64,000 nucleotides of DNA, from the NCBI RefSeq assembly GCF_008312835.1, contig NZ_VSKS01000007.1:286583-350582 (forward strand), given 5' to 3'. Shown one piece after another: positions 41,421 to 50,398 of this stretch (positions within the stretch are counted from its first letter, which is position 1; the number at the start of each line of letters is the position of its first letter). The stretch is from Streptomyces marokkonensis (GTDB taxonomy: Bacteria > Actinomycetota > Actinomycetes > Streptomycetales > Streptomycetaceae). The notes beneath the pieces were generated by a model. It worked only from the letters and a program-made list of their open reading frames with translations. It did not search any database and was not told the DNA's origin. The position numbers and the translations under genes are program-made.

Positions 41421-42764
41421 CTACGGGATCTCGTAGCCGGCGTTGTCGGTGAAGTCCCGGTCGATGGCGCGGGCGGCCTTGCGCAGGGCCTCCTGCGGGT
41501 CGGCGCCACCGTAGATCGCGTTCAGGGCGGTGTGGAACTTGGCGGTGATCGTGGGGTATCCGGCGGTCACCGGGCGGGTGACGGCGACGCAGGAGTCGTT
41601 GATGTCACTGGCGCCGCAGGGCCGGGCGAGCTGGTCGGCGAAGAGCTGGAGAGGTCCGCCCTCCCGGTACAGCTCGCTCTTGGCGAGCGCGGTCCTGGTG
41701 GCGGGCACCGCGCCGTTGGCCTTCGTCATCGCGCCGACGTTGGTGTCGTTCAGCAGGTAGTCCAGGAAGGCGCCCGCGGCCTTGCCGTTCTTGCTGTCGG
41801 CTCCGATGCCCCATGCCCATGAACCCTGCCCGGTCTTGGGTCCGTTGCCGAAGTCCGGCAGCGGCAGGACGACGAGTTCGTCACCGAGGGCCTCGTCGTA
41901 GGCGGGGTACATCCAGTGGCCGACCCAGCTCAGCGCCACCTTGCCCTTGGCGAAGGCGTTGCCGTCGGTGTTGGGGTCGACGTAGGTCTTCCAGGACTGG
42001 AAGGTCTTCATCGCGGAGACGACCTCCGGACTGTCGAGTGCGCCTTGCGCCTTGCCGTCCTTCAGCAGGGCCCCGCCGGCCGACCAGACGATCGGGGAGT
42101 AACCGTAGGTGCCCCACTCCGTGGCCAGGCCGTACTGCTCCGATATGTCGAGGACCTTCCCGTCGGAGTCCTCGGCCCTCAGCGCCTTCAGTGCCTTGCC
42201 GAACTCCTCGGCCGTCCAGGCGTCCTCCACGCCCTTCGGGTACGTCACGCCGGCCGTGTCCAGCAGCTTCTTGTTGGCGTACAGGCCGAGCCCGGAGTCG
42301 AACATGCCCAGGCCGTAGTGCTTGCCGTCGACCTCGCCCTGTGCCTTGACGGCGTCGGTGGCGTTTCCGAGGGTCCGGGCGGAGACGTGGTCGTCGAGCG
42401 GGGCGAGTTTGCCGTTGTAGACGAAGTTCGCCATCGTCGGGCCGTCGAACTCCAGCACGTCCGGAAGCTCGGAGGGGTCGGTGGCCGTGATGGTCTTCGT
42501 GTAGTCGTTCTCGGGGATCAGCTTGAGCTCGGCCTTGACGTCGCTCTGCGAGGAGTTGAAGTTCTTCACCGCGTTCTGCAGGGCGGCCGTCTCGCTCGCC
42601 TGGCCCTGGTGGGCCCAGACGCTGATGGTGCCCTTGCCGCTGCCCTCCTCGGCGGAGGTGTCGCCGGCGCCGCCCCCGCTGCCGCAGGCGGCCAGAGCGG
42701 CAAGCGGCAGCAGGGCGAGGGCGGTCAGGCCCGTACGACGGCTTCTTCTGGGTCCGTTGGTCAT
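41421..42764 (-). CDS. Sugar-binding lipoprotein of ABC importer
   Basis: A 447-residue extracellular solute-binding protein, family 1. The signal peptide ends LAALAAC with the lipidated Cys at 27. The mature part has ISVWAHQGQASETAALQNAV and LPDVLEFDGPTMANFVYN, typical of carbohydrate-binding proteins. First gene of the minus-strand import operon, 93 bp after the LacI gene; it captures an oligosaccharide for the two permeases. Confidence 0.9.
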   Translation of the reverse strand: MTNGPRRSRRTGLTALALLPLAALAACGSGGGAGDTSAEEGSGKGTISVWAHQGQASETAALQNAVKNFNSSQSDVKAELKLIPENDYTKTITATDPSELPDVLEFDGPTMANFVYNGKLAPLDDHVSARTLGNATDAVKAQGEVDGKHYGLGMFDSGLGLYANKKLLDTAGVTYPKGVEDAWTAEEFGKALKALRAEDSDGKVLDISEQYGLATEWGTYGYSPIVWSAGGALLKDGKAQGALDSPEVVSAMKTFQSWKTYVDPNTDGNAFAKGKVALSWVGHWMYPAYDEALGDELVVLPLPDFGNGPKTGQGSWAWGIGADSKNGKAAGAFLDYLLNDTNVGAMTKANGAVPATRTALAKSELYREGGPLQLFADQLARPCGASDINDSCVAVTRPVTAGYPTITAKFHTALNAIYGGADPQEALRKAARAIDRDFTDNAGYEIP

Positions 42765-42857
42765 GGTGGTGCCTCCGAGCGGTGTGCGGTGGGTGCGCGG
42801 ACGGTGGGGCCGGGGGCGCGAACGGCCCCCGGAATCGGGCGATGGACGAGGGGAGGG

Positions 42858-43877
42858 TTACCGCTGCCGGCGGCTGTGCGGCGGGGCGGTGGTCTCGCGG
42901 AGGATGAAGCGGATGGGCATCTCGACGGGGTCCGCCGGTCCTGCGTCCGGGTCGTCGAGCTGCGCCAGCAGCAGCCGGGCCGCTTCCCGGCCCTGGGCCG
43001 CCACCGGCTGGGCCACGGTGGTCAGTCCGATGACTTCGGACAGCTCGTGGTCGTCGAAGCCCACGACGGACACGTCGTCAGGAACCCTCAGGCGGTGCCG
43101 CCGCAGGGCGCGCAGGGCGCCCATCGCCATCTCGTCGGACTGGGCGAACACGGCGGTCGGTGGGTGGCGCAGCGCCAGCAGCTCGCTCATGGCCCGCTCG
43201 CCGCCCTCGACCGTGTAAGCGCCGTCCGTCTCCAAAGCGGGGTCGGGCTCGATCCCGGCGTCCGCGAGCACGTCCAGGTAGCCCCGGCGGCGGTCGAGGG
43301 GAGTGGTCCAGTGCAGTGGCTCGCTGGCCCCGGAGATCATGCCGACCCGGCGGTGGCCTAGGTTCACCAGGTGCCGTACGGCGCTTTCCGCACCGCCACG
43401 GTCGTCGATGCCGACCACCGTGAAGCCGGGCCGGGCACCGCCGACCGTGGTCGCCAGCGGCACGTCGAGGGAGCGCAGGGCGGTGGCCTCCTCCGGGTCC
43501 GGGATCAGCAGGGACAGCACGGCGTCGACCCGCTTGCGGATCGGCAGCTTGGTGAAGAAGCGCTTGCGTGCCTCCGGTGAGCCGAGGTTGTACAGCAGGA
43601 CGTCGTAGCCGGCGGCGCTGAAGACCTTCTCGGCCGCGTCCAGCACGGTGCCGAAGAACCAGCGGCCGACGTACGGGACGACGACACCGATGGTGCAAGT
43701 GCGTCCGCTGGCCAGGCTGGATGCCGAACGGGACGCGGTGTAGCCCAGTTCGGCGGCGGCCGCGACGATCCGGGCCCGCATCTCCTCCGACACTCCGGGA
43801 CGGCCGCGCAGGGCGCGGGACACGGTGGACGCCGAGACCCCGGTGGCCTCGGCGACATCGGTGATGCTGACCGTCAC
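42858..43877 (-). CDS. LacI family repressor
   Basis: A 339-residue regulator: N-terminal HTH (SITDVAEATGVSASTVSRAL) and hinge, then a periplasmic-binding-protein-like effector domain (GVVVPYVGRWFFGTVLDAAE; VGFDDHELSEVIGLTTVAQP). GTG 43877 is preceded by AAGGAGC at proper distance. It sits between the sugar ABC operon and the divergent GH32 gene; an operator-like repeat at 43977-43990 lies in the shared gap. Probably represses both until the sugar is present. Confidence 0.9.
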   Translation of the reverse strand: MTVSITDVAEATGVSASTVSRALRGRPGVSEEMRARIVAAAAELGYTASRSASSLASGRTCTIGVVVPYVGRWFFGTVLDAAEKVFSAAGYDVLLYNLGSPEARKRFFTKLPIRKRVDAVLSLLIPDPEEATALRSLDVPLATTVGGARPGFTVVGIDDRGGAESAVRHLVNLGHRRVGMISGASEPLHWTTPLDRRRGYLDVLADAGIEPDPALETDGAYTVEGGERAMSELLALRHPPTAVFAQSDEMAMGALRALRRHRLRVPDDVSVVGFDDHELSEVIGLTTVAQPVAAQGREAARLLLAQLDDPDAGPADPVEMPIRFILRETTAPPHSRRQR

Positions 43878-43976
43878 GGGACGCTCCTTGGTCGGTGTGC
43901 GCGCCGCGTGGCCGGGGTCCGGCGGCACGTCGGCGTGAGGGGGAGTGACGAGACCGTAAACCCGCCCACCTAGTTG

Positions 43977-43990
43977 CGCAAGCGTTTGCG
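43977..43990. promoter_or_regulatory. LacI-type operator
   Basis: CGCAAGCGTTTGCG is a 14-bp imperfect palindrome with the GCAA-N4-TTGC form common to LacI/GalR operators, placed between the LacI gene and the GH32 gene. Confidence 0.65.
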
Positions 43991-44085
43991 TTCAGATTTA
44001 CTGCGGCTGATTCTCGAAGGAACTCTCAACAGCCGGAGCACAGCGCACGCGTTTGAGTGCGGCTGTCGGCAGACAGGACCTGTCC

Positions 44086-45462
44086 ATGCGATACGCGCCG
44101 CCCGGCCTCTGCGTGAACGACTTCGACCTCCTGCGCCACGCGGACGGCAGCTACACCGTGCTGCACCTGCAGGGGCCGTGGACGGCCGAGTTCGACCACC
44201 TGCGCATGGAGACCTCCTACGGCCGGGCCACCTCCGCCGACCTGGTCCACTGGGAGCCGCAGGGCACCGCCTTCGGCAACGGCCTGCCGGGCCGCTTCGA
44301 CCAGCAGGCGGTGTGGACCATGCACGCTTTCCCGCACGGCTCCGGCACGGCGATGCTCTACACAGCCGTCTCCGGACTCACCCCCGGTGGCTGGCCGCTG
44401 CAGTCGGTCGGTCTGGCGTACTCCGAGCGCACCGACGGCACCGGCTGGCGCCGCCACGGCACGGATCCGGTCGTCGAGGCAGACCCGCGCTGGTACCGCA
44501 CGGGCGAACGCATGGGCTGGCGCGACCCCTTCGTCGTGCGCGACGACGAGTCCGACGGCTGGGTCATGGTGCTCTGCGCCGCCGACGCCTCCCTGCCCGT
44601 CGACGTCAGCGGCTGCGTGGCCTGGGCGTCTTCCGACGACCTGGAGCACTGGACCGTCCACCCGCCGCTCGTCTCCCCTGGTGACGTCGACGAGTTGGAG
44701 TGTCCCGTCCTCGAACGCCTCGACGACGGCAGTTGGCTGCTGCTCGGCTCCATCGGCGCCACCCGGGGCTTCGAGGCGTGGACCGCGCCCCGGCTGCGCG
44801 GCCCGTGGACCCGTCACGGCCCGCTGGGGCCGACGGGCGCGTATGCCCCGCGGGTCGTCACCGCCCCCGACGGCTCCCGCGTCGTGCTGCACACCACCCC
44901 GCGCCGCGTCGGCCTCACCGACACCGGTGACCGCTGCCGCGGCATGCTCGCCCAGCCCAAGAAACTGGTCGCCCACCCGGGCAAGGCGCCACGCCTCGCA
45001 TGGTGGCCGGGCCTGGAGCCCTGGCTCGAGGAGCGATCAGGCGGTACCGCACTGCACGCCGTCGGCGACGTCGACGTCAGCGACGGCATCGAGGTCGTCC
45101 TGCGCGCCGAAGATCCGGGTAAGGACCGTGCCGCCCTCGCCGTGGCCTGCGACGGCAGGGACCTCCGGGTCACCGGGCCCGGGGGAAGGGTACTGGCGCG
45201 GACCGTTCTGCCGGATCCGCCCTCCGCGTTGCGTATCCTCACGATCGGTGAGTACGTCGAGGTCTATGCGGACGACGCCTTCGCTCTGACCGCTCTGTGC
45301 TATTCCGGTCGGCCTGTCCCCTGGACGGCGGTCACCGGCAAGGGTGCCGGCCCGGTCCCCGTCCGCCCGATCCGCCTGCCAGACCCGTGGCGGGACGACG
45401 CCTCGGCCGTGTGGCCCGGTTCGCAGGCAGCGACCGGGGCCGCCCCCGCCGGCCGACGGTGA
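44086..45462 (+). CDS. GH32 glycoside hydrolase (fructosidase-like)
   Basis: A 458-residue, signal-less enzyme of the GH32 beta-propeller type. The nucleophile region is CVNDFDLLRHADGSYTVLH (variant of WMNDPNG), the transition-state motif is MGWRDPFVVRDDESDGW (RDP), and the acid/base motif is DELECPVLERLDDG (EC). The C-terminal ~130 residues form a beta-sandwich-like module. It should cleave sucrose or fructo-oligosaccharides taken up by the adjacent importer. ATG 44086 has AGGACC upstream; GTG 44053 is an alternative. Confidence 0.85.
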   Translation: MRYAPPGLCVNDFDLLRHADGSYTVLHLQGPWTAEFDHLRMETSYGRATSADLVHWEPQGTAFGNGLPGRFDQQAVWTMHAFPHGSGTAMLYTAVSGLTPGGWPLQSVGLAYSERTDGTGWRRHGTDPVVEADPRWYRTGERMGWRDPFVVRDDESDGWVMVLCAADASLPVDVSGCVAWASSDDLEHWTVHPPLVSPGDVDELECPVLERLDDGSWLLLGSIGATRGFEAWTAPRLRGPWTRHGPLGPTGAYAPRVVTAPDGSRVVLHTTPRRVGLTDTGDRCRGMLAQPKKLVAHPGKAPRLAWWPGLEPWLEERSGGTALHAVGDVDVSDGIEVVLRAEDPGKDRAALAVACDGRDLRVTGPGGRVLARTVLPDPPSALRILTIGEYVEVYADDAFALTALCYSGRPVPWTAVTGKGAGPVPVRPIRLPDPWRDDASAVWPGSQAATGAAPAGRR

Positions 45463-45984
45463 CCTTGGCGTCGGAGGCCGTCGCGGAAGCGGCCTGAGGT
45501 GGCGGCGCCGCGACCGCCGCCCCGCCCCGTACGGGTGCGTCATGCCCGGTGTGGTTTTCTGCCTGACCTCGATTCCCGCGGGGCCGAAGAGAGTGACGTC
45601 CGCGCGCCGGCCGAAGTCGGGCGTGCGGCCGGCACTCTTCGAGGTGGGTCGCCGACGTGCGTGCCGATCAGTTCGGTCGGCAGCAGCAGGACCGTCCAGA
45701 ACGGGATCTGCTGCCGCTCCGGGCGTGGGGCGGGCGGTGACGGCGGAGTCGGTGACGTCGTCCGTTCATGCTTCCTTGCGTCGTGGTCGAGTGAAAGGGG
45801 GCGGGGCGGATGGGCGGCCCGGTGAGGCTCGGCCCGGCGGAGGCACACCCCGGACCCGTGCTCGGGGTCACACATTCCGGCCCGGCAGCGAGAAGGGTCT
45901 CCTGCGGTGCTCCTGCTTGGCTGCGCGCGCGGCGTCTGGACAGACGCGCGGCCTCTGGACAGAGGGGAGCATCGAAAACGCGGG
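45463..45984. other. Intergenic region, no confident gene
   Basis: On the minus strand, near 45690, QQIPFWTVLLLPTELIGTHV looks like part of a protein, but no start, family or continuation is evident. Treated as an unassigned remnant. Confidence 0.35.
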
Positions 45985-46458
45985 TCAGAAGCCGAGGTCG
46001 CTGAGACCGGGGTGGCCGTCGGGGCGAGGGCCCAGCGTCCAGAGGTACCTGCGCTCCGATGCCGCGATCGGAAGGGTGTTGATGGAGGCGTGGCGGGTGT
46101 GCATCAGTCCGTTCTCGTCGAACTCCCAGTTCTCGTTGCCGTAGGAGCGGTACCAGTGGCCGGCGTCGTCGCGGTGCTCGTAGGCGAAGCGCACCGCGAT
46201 GCGGTGGGCGTCGTACGCCCACAACTCCTTGATCAGCCGGTAGTCGAGTTCGGTGTTCCACTTGCGGGTCAGCAGCGCGACGATCGCCTCCCGCCCGGTC
46301 GCGAATTCCGAGCGGTTGCGCCAGCGCGAGTCCACCGTGTAGCCCAGCGAGACCTTCTGCGGGTCACGGGAGTTCCACGCATCCTCGGCGAGGCGGACTT
46401 TCTCGGTGGCGGTCTCCCGGGTGAACGGCGGGACCGGGGGACGGGTGGCGTCGGTCAT
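45985..46458 (-). CDS. DUF1348 (SnoaL/NTF2-like) protein
   Basis: A 157-residue NTF2-fold protein of the DUF1348 family: TREKTATEKVR-like start ([20 protein letters not shown]), [60 protein letters not shown]. Ligand or reaction unknown. ATG 46458 has a GAGGAGCTG site. It is divergent from a TetR regulator whose operators fill the gap, so it is the probable regulated target. Confidence 0.88.
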   Translation of the reverse strand: MTDATRPPVPPFTRETATEKVRLAEDAWNSRDPQKVSLGYTVDSRWRNRSEFATGREAIVALLTRKWNTELDYRLIKELWAYDAHRIAVRFAYEHRDDAGHWYRSYGNENWEFDENGLMHTRHASINTLPIAASERRYLWTLGPRPDGHPGLSDLGF

Positions 46459-46506
46459 GTCAGCTCCTCGCTCTGTGGCGTTATGCGCACGCTGTGCGCC
46501 GCAGGA

Positions 46507-46557
46507 GAGAACGCTCGTTCTCACCTTGCCCTGCTAAAGTAGAGAACGATGGTTCTC
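46507..46557. promoter_or_regulatory. Two GAGAAC palindromic TetR operators
   Basis: GAGAACG-CT-CGTTCTC (46507-46522) and GAGAAC-GATG-GTTCTC (46542-46557), 35 bp apart, both perfect in their arms, lie between DUF1348 and tetR. Confidence 0.75.
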
Positions 46558-46574
46558 CAAGCAAGGGGGCGGAC

Positions 46575-47165
46575 ATGCCGGACCGCGAAGCGGCCCAGGA
46601 CCAGGCACTCGGGGCGGCCGAGGAGCTCTTCTACAGCCGGGGCATCCAGGCGGTGGGAATGGACGCGGTGCGCAACGCCTCCGGACTGTCACTCAAGCGC
46701 CTCTACCAGCTGTTCCCCTCCAAAGAGGCCCTGGTGCTGCAGTTCCTGAACAGGCGTGACCGTCAGTGGCGCCAGGCCCTGGCCCACTACGTGGACTCTC
46801 ACACCACACCCGACGAACAAGTCATCGCCGTGTTCGAGTGGCTGCACACATGGTTCTCGGAACCGGACTACCGCGGGTGCGCCTTCATCAACTCCTTCGG
46901 CGAACTGGGCGGGATCTCACCCGAAGTCGCCGCCCAGGCCCGCCGCCACAAACAGGCATTCCGCGACTACCTCGTCGCCCTTGTCACGGCCACCGGGCGG
47001 CCGGCGACACTCGGAGACCAACTCGTGCTGCTGGCCGAAGGCGCCATCACCACGGCGGCGATCACCGGCAGCCCCCAGCCGGCGACCCAGGCACGCGATG
47101 CCGCGCGCCTGCTCATGCTTGCGTACTCGCGGCACAACCGGGCCCACTCCGACGTCAGTCAGTAG
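46575..47165 (+). CDS. TetR family regulator
   Basis: A 196-residue TetR-type protein. The HTH is in MDAVRNASGLSLKRLYQLFP (residues ~30-49), followed by SKEALVLQFLNRRD. The effector domain includes DYRGCAFINSFGELGG, a conserved Cys-containing block in this subgroup. ATG 46575 follows AAGGGGGC. Divergent with DUF1348; the GAGAAC operators indicate control of both genes. Confidence 0.88.
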   Translation: MPDREAAQDQALGAAEELFYSRGIQAVGMDAVRNASGLSLKRLYQLFPSKEALVLQFLNRRDRQWRQALAHYVDSHTTPDEQVIAVFEWLHTWFSEPDYRGCAFINSFGELGGISPEVAAQARRHKQAFRDYLVALVTATGRPATLGDQLVLLAEGAITTAAITGSPQPATQARDAARLLMLAYSRHNRAHSDVSQ

Positions 47166-47489
47166 ACCGGCTCAACTGCAGATCCGACCTTGAGGTACGC
47201 CAAGGGTGCCTGGGGCCGCCAAGTCCTCGTCCGCGCCCGCCTCGTGCTGTGCGCCTGCGGCGGCAATCGAGAGGTCCCACATTGTGACGCCCGTTCAGCG
47301 CTACCACAGCCAGGGGCCAACGGGGATCGATGTGCAGGTCCCTCGGGAACCACTCAGGGGGAGGCGGCCTGCGCGGTGTGAGGAGGTACATGACTGAGTA
47401 CCTGGGCGTCCCGTACCCGAGCACGCGTGCTCACGACACACCGCCCGGCGTCGGCAAGAGTGAGGGCCTACCGAAGGCAGGAGATCGCC
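47166..47489. other. Intergenic region before lipoprotein gene
   Basis: A short frame from ATG 47390 with GGAGG upstream overlaps the lipoprotein gene out of frame and has no similarity; not called. No other feature is supportable. Confidence 0.4.
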
Positions 47490-47831
47490 GTGCGTCAGAC
47501 TCTCAGGACCAGCCGAGCCGCTCACCGTTCCCGGCGCGGTGCCCGCCGCTTCACCGCTGGCGCGGCTCTGGGTGTCACGACCGCCCTGATGCTGGCCGGA
47601 TGCGGGCTGGAGTACCGGGAGGACATCTGCAGCGCAGGCGAGTACCCGGCCACGCACGTCGGTTCCACCGGCTCCGCGTGCATCTCGGACGGCGAGCAGC
47701 CTCCCAAGGGTTACACGCGCTACCCCGAGGGCAAGGTGCCGCAGCAGGTCGACGACAAGTGGGACGTGTACTGGCGCACCCATGTGGTCGACGAGAACGG
47801 TGACATCGTGGACGCTCCCGAGGGAGGCTGA
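47490..47831 (+). CDS. SCO0607-like lipoprotein
   Basis: A 113-residue lipoprotein. GTG 47490 follows GGCAGGAG. The signal peptide is long and basic (RQTLRTSRAAHRSRRGARRF) with a hydrophobic segment ending MLAGC, the lipobox, so Cys ~39 is lipidated. The mature part contains EDICSAGEYPATHVGSTGSA and YPEGKVPQQVDDKWDVYW, with two further Cys, matching the SCO0607 family of unknown function. A decayed partial copy lies at 26824-26945. Confidence 0.85.
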   Translation: MRQTLRTSRAAHRSRRGARRFTAGAALGVTTALMLAGCGLEYREDICSAGEYPATHVGSTGSACISDGEQPPKGYTRYPEGKVPQQVDDKWDVYWRTHVVDENGDIVDAPEGG

Positions 47832-47889
47832 TGCCCGGGCAGCAGCGGCACTTCCGGTCGGCGAGCGCCGGCGGGCACGGCCCTGGCCG

Positions 47890-48489
47890 CTAGCCGGTGA
47901 CGGTGTCGCGTGGCTTGCCGCCGTCGGCCAGGGACTCGGCGGCTCGTTCCCGGTTGGCGCGGAAACGGCGCAGGTACGACCGTGCCATGGGGCCCGGCGG
48001 GATGCCCCGGGCGAAGGCGCGCATGTTGCGTTCACCCGTGTTGTATCCGAGGGCGAGGAGTTCGTCGCGGGTGTAACGGCGTACGTGCCGCCTGGGGAGG
48101 CTCCGGTCGAGGTCCTTCAAGTGCAGGGCAGCTGTGCGGATGGCCAAGGCGGGGTCGTCGCGCAGGTCCTGCCATCGTCCCGGCAGGCCGTGCGTCCGCC
48201 GGACCCGCTCGAACGTCGCCCGGTGCATGTTGGCCACGCCGAAGGACGCCCCGGGCTTCCACCACTGCCACAACCGCTCCAGCAGGGGGTGGTGGGGTTT
48301 GTACGCCTCGTTGTAGAGCACGGTCATCACGAGCAGAGGGGAAGTTCCGGCCTCCCGGGCACCGCGCACCACAACTGCGGCGTAGTCGGCCGGCGTGTAG
48401 CTGCCGGGACGCAATGGCGGCGTCCGGGCGTCCTCACGGTCCACGGTTCGGGCCCCTTGCTTCGCCGCCGGCATCGATGGTTCGGCCAT
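47890..48489 (-). CDS. Lytic-transglycosylase-like protein
   Basis: A 199-residue protein with a lysozyme-like (SLT) pattern: YAAVVVRGAREAGTSPLLVM, then TVLYNEAYKPHHPLLERLWQ in which the Glu fits the catalytic acid, VANMHRATF, and LALGYNTGERNMRAFARGIP (the usual GYN(A/T)G box). Such enzymes cleave peptidoglycan glycan strands. No signal peptide is visible, so export is by another route or the protein is cytoplasmic. It is convergent with the lipoprotein gene. Confidence 0.75.
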   Translation of the reverse strand: MAEPSMPAAKQGARTVDREDARTPPLRPGSYTPADYAAVVVRGAREAGTSPLLVMTVLYNEAYKPHHPLLERLWQWWKPGASFGVANMHRATFERVRRTHGLPGRWQDLRDDPALAIRTAALHLKDLDRSLPRRHVRRYTRDELLALGYNTGERNMRAFARGIPPGPMARSYLRRFRANRERAAESLADGGKPRDTVTG

Positions 48490-48842
48490 GGCGATCGATC
48501 ACCCCTCCACCGTTCTGAACCGTCTTGAGGCGCAGGTGCCCCGGCGGCGCCGCCCCAATCCCGACCTGTGGCGAATGAAGGACGAGTGCTGATCCACCGA
48601 GGTCGGCTGTCAGCCCAACCGCCCTGCCCACGGACCGGACCGTGTAGTCGGCGCGTGGGGAGGGGTGTGGTGTCTGAAGGCCGGACTATGTTTGAGCCTG
48701 GCATCCTCGGCCCCGTCGCCGCGGTCTCGCGTGCGTGGACGGCCGACGGCCCGTCCACGCAGCGTGTGGTTGGCGGCTTTCAGCCTGACCATCCGAGTTG
48801 ATGGAGGCCCACAATGGCAGGTACATGCCGTAGGAGGTCGTC
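48490..48842. other. Divergent intergenic region, no gene seen
   Basis: Contains the promoter space for the protease-like gene; frames here have no domain similarity. AGGAGG immediately before 48843 is its ribosome site. Confidence 0.4.
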
Positions 48843-49556
48843 GTGAGTCCCATGCGTTCCGAAAGCCCTCTCCGAACCATCCTCCAGGCCGTCATCGTAC
48901 TGGCGCTGATCTTCGGCTGGTCCACTGCCGTCGGATCGGCCGCGCACGCTGGCCAGCGAGCGGGGCACCAGGCGGCCGTCGCGGTGCGCGGGGGCGACAC
49001 CCTCTACAGCACCAGCACCCGCTGCACCGTGGGCTTCAACGCCCGCTCCGGCTCCACCCTGTACGCGCTCCTTTCGGGCCGGTGCGCCCAGGGCGCCCGT
49101 ACCTGGTACGCCGACCCTGGCCTGACCATCAGTGTCGGCGTCACCGCGGGAGTGAGTTTCCCGGGCAACGACTACGCGAGCGTCCGGTACACCAATACGG
49201 CGGTCGCGTACCCGGGCGAGATCTCGCTGGGCGCCGGCGCCGGTACACGTGACATCACCAACGCGGCATATCCCGTCGTCGGGCAGTCCATCTGCCACGT
49301 CGGGCGGACCACCGGATACCGCTGCGGGACCGTCCAGGCCGTGAACGTCACCATCAACTACGGGGAAGGAGCCGTATACGGACTGTTCCGGTCGACCATC
49401 TGCTCCGAGCCCGGAGACACCGGCGGTCCGGCCTTCTCGGGCGGCACGGCTGTCGGCATCATCGTCGGCAGCAGCGGGAACTGCAGCTCGGGAGGCGTCA
49501 CCTATTACCAGCCGGTGGCCGAGTGGCTGTCGGCGTACGGCCTGAACATCTACTGA
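48843..49556 (+). CDS. Streptogrisin-like S1 protease homologue, active site lost
   Basis: A 237-residue secreted protein. Signal peptide 1-36 (AVIVLALIFGWSTAVGSAAH, A). The remaining ~190 residues align over their whole length with mature streptogrisins (CTVGFNARSGSTLYALLSGR; NCSSGGVTYYQPVAEWLSAY). The catalytic His is Arg80 (SGRC for AGHC) and the catalytic Ser is Thr193 (EPGDTGGP for EPGDSGGP); only Asp110 remains. The usual ~75-residue propeptide, needed for folding active enzyme, is also missing. Disulfide Cys are kept. Probably a secreted non-proteolytic scaffold, inhibitor decoy or binding protein. Confidence 0.85.
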   Translation: MSPMRSESPLRTILQAVIVLALIFGWSTAVGSAAHAGQRAGHQAAVAVRGGDTLYSTSTRCTVGFNARSGSTLYALLSGRCAQGARTWYADPGLTISVGVTAGVSFPGNDYASVRYTNTAVAYPGEISLGAGAGTRDITNAAYPVVGQSICHVGRTTGYRCGTVQAVNVTINYGEGAVYGLFRSTICSEPGDTGGPAFSGGTAVGIIVGSSGNCSSGGVTYYQPVAEWLSAYGLNIY

Positions 49557-49559
49557 GGC

Positions 49560-50080
49560 AGCTGACCCGACCGAGCACGCAACGCTCCCGTACTCCTCCG
49601 CAGCCAGCGAAGGTTCGAGGATCGCTTCGCACCACCAGTCGCTGCCGGTGACGCGAACCGCGGCCAACACGCCGAGCCTGGCCAGGCACGTCGCCCGGCT
49701 GGCCCACCACGCAAGTGTCGCGGTCCCCGCGTGGCTGTCCATCGCCCAAGCACCGAGCGCGCGGAGAAGGCTGACGCGGAGGGCGTCCTTTGCGATCCGG
49801 GCAGACAGACTGCCGGTGTTCTGCTCCTCGCCTGCGGCATGGCCGAGGCCGATGGTCGCCGCGACCAGCCGGTCGAAAGAGAGCCGGTCGTCGAACTCTA
49901 CGGCCTGCCGACCGCGTTGCATCACCTCCCTGATCCGGTCGGTGACTGGCCTGTGCCGGTCATGGTCGGCTTCCGCGCTGACGGAGTGCGCGCTGATCAC
50001 CTGCAGCAGTGCGTGGTAGCGCCCGGTCACCTGTGCGCCGGCCTCGAGTCCGCGAAGGAGCGCGCGAGACCGACCACCGC
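49560..50080 (-). pseudogene. Truncated conserved hypothetical gene
   Basis: The complementary frame over ~170 codons has strong coding character: GLEAGAQVTGRYHALLQVIS, QAVEFDDRLSFDRLVAATIG, LGHAAGEEQNTGSLSARIAK, DWWCEAILEPSLAAEEYG. No proper start lies upstream, and the frame runs on antisense into the protease-like gene without a matching stop, so both ends look lost. I do not recognise the family. 50081-50398 holds no gene. Confidence 0.5.
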
Positions 50081-50398
50081 ACCGAGGGTGAGGAGCCGCC
50101 CGAACCGACACGTTCCGCCAGCGCCGAGCACCCCGCGCACGCAACCGGTACAAGAACGTAGCCGTCAGAAAACCCCTCACTGCCAGGAGGACGACCCACT
50201 GGTCAATCCTTGATGCTCGCGGAGGCGCCGGCAAGACCTGTGTAGAACCGCTCGCCGGGGACCGAGCCCGGGTTCTTGCTACTGGCGTCATAGGGACCGA
50301 GCGCACGACGTTCCGCGTCCACGGAAACGGTCGCGCCCGGCCATCTTCTCACCTGGATGCGATCGTGAACCATGGTTCTGCGGGAGGCGGCCCGAAGG

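Noticed and set aside
47390-47803. Short + ORF with GGAGG before ATG 47390
   Set aside because: Continues out of frame through the lipoprotein gene with no similarity; likely chance.
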